From: Anaerolineae bacterium
GTDB lineage: Bacteria > Chloroflexota > Anaerolineae > Promineifilales > Promineifilaceae
Direction of reading: 5' to 3'
Assembly: GCA_028277515.1 (NCBI GenBank)
Contig: JANQGC010000219.1
Span: forward strand, 1-64,000
DNA: 64,000 bases
The notes beneath the pieces are model-generated. The model saw only the letters and a program-made list of their open reading frames with translations, did no database searches and was not told the origin of the DNA. Position numbers and translations under genes: made by a program. This document shows, in pieces, positions 59,097 to 64,000 of this stretch (positions are counted from its first letter, which is position 1; the number at the start of each line of letters is the position of its first letter).

Positions 59097-59168
59097 TGTC
59101 ATTTTGAGCGGAGCGAAAAATCTTTATGAAGGTTGAGAAACAGATCCCTCGGTCCCCTCGGGATGACA
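59097..59168. repeat. 72-bp imperfect inverted repeat (MITE-like)
   Basis: Left arm from 59097 (TGTCATTTTGAGCGGAGCGA) and right arm ending 59168 (TCGGTCCCCTCGGGATGACA) are inverted copies with about two thirds identity over 26 bases. This TGTCATTYTGAGCG...GGATGACA type of element is widespread between genes in many bacterial genomes. It lies in the leader of the debranching-enzyme gene, followed by a small hairpin ACGTCG/CGACGT at 59193-59208. Confidence 0.7.
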
Positions 59169-59232
59169 ATTTAGGGTTTCTTTACTCATTGGACGTCGTC
59201 TTCGACGTAGTAGCTTTCGGAAGGAGAAAACT

Positions 59233-61245
59233 TTGATAACCTTGGATTTCGGGCGTGAAGTTTGCAGTGATTTAGCCATTGCCCAGAAACGAGAATGGCT
59301 TGTGACCAATGGCATTGGTGGCTATGCTTCCGGGACAGTGGCCAATATGTTGACTCGCCGCTATCACGGTTTGCTTATGGCAGCCCTTCGCCCACCTCTC
59401 GGCCGAACCCTGCTCTTAGCCAAATTAGACGAAACAGTGGAGTATGATGGCATCAACGCCGAAAGTGGTCATTACTACCCATTATTCGTCAATAAATGGA
59501 GCAATGGTGAAAGCCTGGTCGAGCCTGATGGTTATCATAATCTCAACCGTTTTCACCTGGAAGGAACAACACCCATTTGGACCTTCGGTTTTGGCAATGC
59601 ATTGCTAGAAAAAAAAATTTGGATGCAGCAGAGAGCCAACACAACTTATATCCAATATCATCTCGTCCGTGCCACAGGACCCATGCTGCTGCAGGCTAGA
59701 GCCTTTATAGACTATCGAGATTACCACGATACAACGATCATCAACGATTGGCAGCCGGAAATTGTGCCGATAGAACGAGGATTGCGCCTGCGCATTTTTG
59801 ATGATGCTGTCCCCTTCTATCTTTTCAGCGATCGCGCAGAAATATCCCCACAGTTTGATTGGTATGAGGGATTTTTACTCGATCAAGAAGAATATCGCGG
59901 CCAAAATGATGTAGAAGAAGATCATATCTATGCCGCAAAATTCAGGGCTGTTCTGGAACCTGGCCAATCTATGGTGGTGGTTGCCGGCACGGATGAAAAT
60001 GTATCCCTGGATGGGGATACCGCTTATGATGAACAAAAGACCCATGAGACAAAATTACTTGAAAAAGCACGCTCCATTTATCCTGTTCCTTATTCGCCGG
60101 CGCTGAGTCACCTTCTTCTAGCTGCCGATCAATTTATCGTCGATCGGCCGACAGAAGAAAACCGGGACGGCCGATCAATTATCGCCGGCTATCACTGGTT
60201 TAGCGATTGGGGTCGAGACACGATGATCGCCCTACCTGGATTGACCCTGGCCACCGGCCGTCCCCATGTAGCCGCCAATATCCTGCGCACTTTTTCTCAA
60301 TATGTCGATCAAGGGATGCTGCCCAATCGTTTTCCGGACGAAGGCGAAGAACCGGAATATAACACCGTTGATGCCACGCTCTGGTACTTTGAAGCCATTC
60401 GCCATTACTACGTCGCTACCGGAGATGATGCTTTCTTGATGGAAATTTTCCCGGTGTTAAAAGATATTATCTCCTGGCATAAGAAAGGCACACGTTACGA
60501 TATTCACATGGATGACGAGGATAGTTTGATTTACGCCGGCCAACAAGGCATCCAATTAACCTGGATGGATGCCAAGGCCGACAATTGGGTTGTCACGCCA
60601 CGGATTGGCAAACCGGTGGAAATTAATGCCCTCTGGTACAACGCACTGCGGATCATGTCCGATTTTGCGGAGGCCATCGATCAAGATTCAAGACCCTATG
60701 CCACATTAGCTGCTGCGGTCAAAAATGGGTTTCAACGCTATTGGAATCAGGAAATGGGTTTTTGTTATGATGTGCTGGACACCCCAATTGGAGAGGATGA
60801 TCTCAGCCTGCGCCCCAATCAATTATTTGCCGTGTCGTTGTCCCACAGCCCATTGAATGAATCGCAGCAGAAATCTATCATCGATGTCTGTGGGAGACTT
60901 TTACTAACCCCCCATGGATTGCGAACCTTATCACCCCAGGATAAAGATTATATTGGCCACTATGGAGGTGACCAGGTCAAACGCGACGGTGCGTACCATC
61001 AGGGGACAGCCTGGGCATGGCTTATCGGGCCATTTGTGACAGCCCATTTGCGCGTTTATAAAGATTTCCGCCAGGCGCGATCCTATCTCAACCCACTCAT
61101 TCATCATTTGGCAGATCATGGGATCGGCAGCATCAGCGAAATATTCGATGGCGACCTCCCTTATAGACCAAGAGGCTGTATCGCCCAGGCCTGGAGCGTT
61201 GCCGAATTATTAAGGGCGTGGCAGATGACCGAGGTGCCCAATTGA
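59233..61245 (+). CDS. Glycogen debranching enzyme (amylo-alpha-1,6-glucosidase)
   Basis: A 670-residue enzyme of the bacterial/archaeal GDE type (GH133-like) acting on limit-dextrin branches. N-terminal beta domain: REWLVTNGIGGYASGTVANMLTRRYHGLLMAAL. Catalytic (alpha/alpha)6 domain: IIAGYHWFSDWGRDTMIALPGL, PEYNTVDATLWYFEAIRHY, QLTWMDAKADNWVVTPRIGKPVEINALWYNALRIM, and KRDGAYHQGTAWAWLIGPFV, with candidate acid/base residues in WFSDWGRD and TWMDAK. The start is a TTG: AAGGAG lies 6-7 bases before it. It precedes tal-pgi, so central sugar metabolism genes are grouped here. Confidence 0.93.
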   Translation: MITLDFGREVCSDLAIAQKREWLVTNGIGGYASGTVANMLTRRYHGLLMAALRPPLGRTLLLAKLDETVEYDGINAESGHYYPLFVNKWSNGESLVEPDGYHNLNRFHLEGTTPIWTFGFGNALLEKKIWMQQRANTTYIQYHLVRATGPMLLQARAFIDYRDYHDTTIINDWQPEIVPIERGLRLRIFDDAVPFYLFSDRAEISPQFDWYEGFLLDQEEYRGQNDVEEDHIYAAKFRAVLEPGQSMVVVAGTDENVSLDGDTAYDEQKTHETKLLEKARSIYPVPYSPALSHLLLAADQFIVDRPTEENRDGRSIIAGYHWFSDWGRDTMIALPGLTLATGRPHVAANILRTFSQYVDQGMLPNRFPDEGEEPEYNTVDATLWYFEAIRHYYVATGDDAFLMEIFPVLKDIISWHKKGTRYDIHMDDEDSLIYAGQQGIQLTWMDAKADNWVVTPRIGKPVEINALWYNALRIMSDFAEAIDQDSRPYATLAAAVKNGFQRYWNQEMGFCYDVLDTPIGEDDLSLRPNQLFAVSLSHSPLNESQQKSIIDVCGRLLLTPHGLRTLSPQDKDYIGHYGGDQVKRDGAYHQGTAWAWLIGPFVTAHLRVYKDFRQARSYLNPLIHHLADHGIGSISEIFDGDLPYRPRGCIAQAWSVAELLRAWQMTEVPN

Positions 61246-61432
61246 AACTCCTCTATTCATCTTTTTGTCAGCTTTTTTGTTGATTAAATTTAAAATTCAA
61301 TTGAGAAACGAATGTTGGGTCATTGGCAATAATAGTTATAGTTTGAGTATAGAAGTAAGGGAGCTAATTGATAATTCGTCTTTCTAATAGCACCTTGTTT
61401 ATGAACTGTAGTAACTCTCAGGAGAACCTAAA

Positions 61433-64000
61433 ATGAGCAAATTACATGAGTTAAACGAATTAGGGCAATCCGTTTGGTACGATAATATCCGCCGCGGACT
61501 GATTGTGGATGGCGGCTTGCAAAATTTGATCGATCAAGGCGTTGTCGGCGTCACCTCTAATCCCTCCATTTTTGAAAAAGCCATTGCCCACAGTGATGAT
61601 TATGATGATAGCTTTGCAGAACTGGTGGAAGAAGGCAAAAATGCCCAGGAAATCTTTGAGGCTTTAGCGATAGAAGACATCGCCAATACGGCCGATTTGC
61701 TATACCCTGTTTATGAAGAGACCAATGGCTTAGATGGCTATGTCAGTCTCGAAGTCAATCCTAATTTAGCCCACGACACGGAAGGAACCATTTCTGAGGC
61801 GCGGCGTCTATTCTCCACGCTCGGCCGTTCAAATGTGATGATCAAGGTTCCGGCCACCGAGGAAGGTCTGCCGGCGATCCGGACATTGATCGGTGATGGG
61901 ATCAACATCAATGTCACCCTTCTCTTTTCTAATGACAATTATGAAAACGTTGCTCTGGCTTATATTGAAGGCTTAAAAGATTTACAAGCCAACGGCGGTG
62001 ACCTCAGCCGGGTCGCCTCGGTCGCCTCCTTTTTTGTCAGCCGTGTTGATGGCCTGGTCGATAAAGCTTTGCAAGCGATAGGTAACAAAGAACTGCAAGG
62101 TAAAATCGCCATTGCCAACGCGAAGATCGCCTACACGCTTTACGATGACTTATTCAGCGGTCCGGAATGGGAAAGCCTAACTGAGAAAGGAGCACGGCCG
62201 CAGCGCCTTCTCTGGGCCAGCACCAGTACAAAAAACCCGGAATATTCGGATGTCCTATATGTAGATGAATTGATCGGACCAGATACGGTAAATACGATAC
62301 CAACCAGTACCTTAAACGAGTTTATGGATCATGGTACAGTTGAAATGACACTCACTGTTGATGTCGATGAAGCGCGACGCCAGCTTGAAATCCTGCCCGC
62401 CGAGGGCGTGGACCTGGACGCGATCACAGCGAAATTACAAGTAGATGGCGTCGCCTCCTTCGCCAATGCCTTTGATTCGCTCATGGAAAGCATCAGCGCC
62501 AAACGCCGCAAGATGCTGGCCAAAAAGATGGCCATAGATACTGATTTAGGCGATTTTCAAAACACAATCAATGCTGCCCTGGAAGAAGCGATGCTCCAGG
62601 AAGTGATTAAGCGCATTTGGGCCATCGATCACACCGTTTGGAAGCCGGATCCGGAAGAAATTAGCAATCGGCTGGGATGGCTGACCATCGCTGAAACCAT
62701 GCAAAACAGCCTCCCTGAATTAAATCAATTTGTCTCCGGTGTTCAGAATGATGGCTATACCCAGGTCGTTTTACTTGGCATGGGGGGTTCCAGCCTGGCT
62801 CCGGAGGTTTTCAGTGAAACGTTTGGAACGAGAAACGGCCATCTCCAATTAAGTGTCTTGGACAGTACGGACCCCGGAGCGGTTTTGGCTGTAGATCGCC
62901 AAACAGATTGGGACAAAACGTTGTTTATCGTCGCGACAAAATCCGGGGGCACGGCCGAAACGCTTTCCTTTTTCAAATATTTTTACAATCGCGCCTCAGA
63001 GGAATTAGGTCAGGACCAGGCGGGCGGGCACTTTGTCGCCATTACTGATGCAGACAGTAAACTAGACGGAATCGCCCAAAAATATAACTTCCGCCACACG
63101 TTCTTAAATGACTCCAACATCGGTGGGCGATATTCTGCCCTTTCCTACTTTGGCCTGGTTTCTGCCGCCTTATTAGGAATTGACCTTCCCATGATCTTAG
63201 ATAGGGCGCGCATTGCGGCCTGCAATGCTGGCGGAGCTGATTGTTCAGATATAGAAAATAATATTTCCCTGCACCTCGGCGTCATACTTGGCGAAATGGC
63301 TTTGGCCGGAAAGGATAAAATGACCTTGATCAGTTCCCCGCCATTATCCAGCTTTGGTGATTGGGTAGAACAGCTTATCGCTGAAAGCACGGGCAAGGAA
63401 GGGAAAGGTATCCTGCCTATTGTAGGTGAAGAAGTGGGTTCGCCAGACAGTTACGGTGCGGATCGGGTTTTTGTTTATCTGCGGCTAGATGGAGATGCTA
63501 CATATGACAAGCAGGTTCAAGCATTGCGCGATGCCAGACATAGTGTGGTTCAGCTCTCTCTCCAGGACATATACGATCTCGGCGCGCATTTTTTCATCTG
63601 GGAAATGGCTACAGCCGTTGCCGGGCAGCGCCTCAGTATCAACCCATTTAACCAACCCAACGTCGAATCGGCCAAAGTCCAGGCCAGGCAAATGATCGCT
63701 GCTTACCAGGAAAGCGGAAGCTTACCTGAAGGTGACAGGCATGAAGCGACCAAGGCCAATTTGAGGGAGTTTATCGAGCAGGCCAGGCCGGGTGATTACA
63801 TCGCCTTGCAAGCTTATATCCAACCCACAAAAGAGAATGACGCCGCCCTTGAGGATTTGCGCCATCAATTGCGGGATGAAACAGGTTTAGCAGTGACAAC
63901 AGGTTACGGACCTCGATTCTTGCACTCAACAGGACAATTACACAAGGGGGATGGTGGAAATGGTCTCTTTGTCCAATTCACGGCCGATATGCCCGAAGAC
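61433..64000 (+). CDS. Transaldolase/glucose-6-phosphate isomerase fusion (3' end outside window)
   Basis: An open frame of 856 codons that continues past the right edge. The first 360 residues are a transaldolase: GQSVWYDNIRRGLIVDGGL, GVTSNPSIFEKAI and the Schiff-base Lys in NVMIKVPATEEGLPAI. The rest, from about 380, is a phosphoglucose isomerase: VVLLGMGGSSLAPEVF, ATKSGGTAETLSFFKYF and SNIGGRYSALSYFGLVSAALLG. Such Tal-Pgi fusions link the pentose phosphate pathway to glycolysis and occur in several phyla, including Chloroflexota. GGAG lies 8 bases before the ATG. No frameshift is seen at the junction. Confidence 0.94.
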   Translation, partial: MSKLHELNELGQSVWYDNIRRGLIVDGGLQNLIDQGVVGVTSNPSIFEKAIAHSDDYDDSFAELVEEGKNAQEIFEALAIEDIANTADLLYPVYEETNGLDGYVSLEVNPNLAHDTEGTISEARRLFSTLGRSNVMIKVPATEEGLPAIRTLIGDGININVTLLFSNDNYENVALAYIEGLKDLQANGGDLSRVASVASFFVSRVDGLVDKALQAIGNKELQGKIAIANAKIAYTLYDDLFSGPEWESLTEKGARPQRLLWASTSTKNPEYSDVLYVDELIGPDTVNTIPTSTLNEFMDHGTVEMTLTVDVDEARRQLEILPAEGVDLDAITAKLQVDGVASFANAFDSLMESISAKRRKMLAKKMAIDTDLGDFQNTINAALEEAMLQEVIKRIWAIDHTVWKPDPEEISNRLGWLTIAETMQNSLPELNQFVSGVQNDGYTQVVLLGMGGSSLAPEVFSETFGTRNGHLQLSVLDSTDPGAVLAVDRQTDWDKTLFIVATKSGGTAETLSFFKYFYNRASEELGQDQAGGHFVAITDADSKLDGIAQKYNFRHTFLNDSNIGGRYSALSYFGLVSAALLGIDLPMILDRARIAACNAGGADCSDIENNISLHLGVILGEMALAGKDKMTLISSPPLSSFGDWVEQLIAESTGKEGKGILPIVGEEVGSPDSYGADRVFVYLRLDGDATYDKQVQALRDARHSVVQLSLQDIYDLGAHFFIWEMATAVAGQRLSINPFNQPNVESAKVQARQMIAAYQESGSLPEGDRHEATKANLREFIEQARPGDYIALQAYIQPTKENDAALEDLRHQLRDETGLAVTTGYGPRFLHSTGQLHKGDGGNGLFVQFTADMPED

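Overview
The window looks like a chromosomal stretch from a member of the Chloroflexota, probably class Anaerolineae. This is an inference from gene content and style: many lipoproteins with Thr/Pro-rich linkers after a lipobox, PspA/PspC/LiaI-like envelope-stress genes, a fused transaldolase-glucose-6-phosphate isomerase, FemX-type murein peptide ligases, a nurA-herA operon and a TPR-bearing STAND regulator. No rRNA or tRNA gene was recognised, so the taxonomy is not proven. Two genes run off the ends: a Wzz-like gene on the left and the tal-pgi fusion on the right.

Layout. 1-6.7 kb (minus strand): two Wzz-like proteins, a glycosyltransferase, PspA, PspC, a LiaI-like membrane protein and two cell-wall or carbohydrate lipoproteins (TIM-barrel glycosidase-like; M23 peptidase). 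7-23.2 kb: APC-type permease, MmcQ/YjbR protein, S41 peptidase lipoprotein, an EF-G paralogue, sugar epimerase, a second PspC, M28 peptidase, sensor histidine kinase, NADP-isocitrate dehydrogenase, ThiD and a GbsR-like regulator. 23.3-32.2 kb is an accessory island: subtilisin-like and V8-like proteases without signal peptides, an SdiA-regulated-type propeller protein, a STAND NTPase with a perfect palindromic operator candidate, an unrecognised protein and a decayed ISKra4-like transposase. 32.2-37.5 kb: nurA, a stand-alone HAS-barrel-like protein, herA, and two membrane or hydrolase genes. 37.5-46 kb: large multidomain lipoproteins (SBP plus NBR1-Ig; DUF4377 plus META; CARDB plus zincin). 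46.2-50.3 kb: bifunctional nuclease, dnaB, a DnaD-like gene and a tandem-duplicated DnaC-like loader. 50.4-64 kb: zinc-ribbon protein, two FemX paralogues, GH1 glucosidase, yebC-ruvC-ruvA, an NTF2-like protein, two PIN-toxin remnants, a DsrE-like protein, nth, glycogen debranching enzyme and tal-pgi.

Three patterns cut across genes. (1) The 6-mer palindrome CGGCCG is strongly over-represented: about 89 copies by hand count, against roughly a dozen expected from composition. It is nearly absent from the 22.3-32.1 kb island, so it separates resident from probably imported DNA. (2) Four intergenic copies of an exactly 62-bp element, flanked by AAGTGACAGTCACTT-type arms, occur at 14.85, 16.20, 22.42 and 50.28 kb; one supplies the C-terminus of the M28 peptidase gene. 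(3) Some genes (pspA, the first femX, possibly dnaB) have a -10 box 4-8 nt before the ATG and no Shine-Dalgarno sequence, suggesting leaderless mRNAs.

Coordinates of several genes were moved from the longest open frame to a start with a better ribosome-binding site; this is stated in each entry. All counts and motif positions were read by eye.
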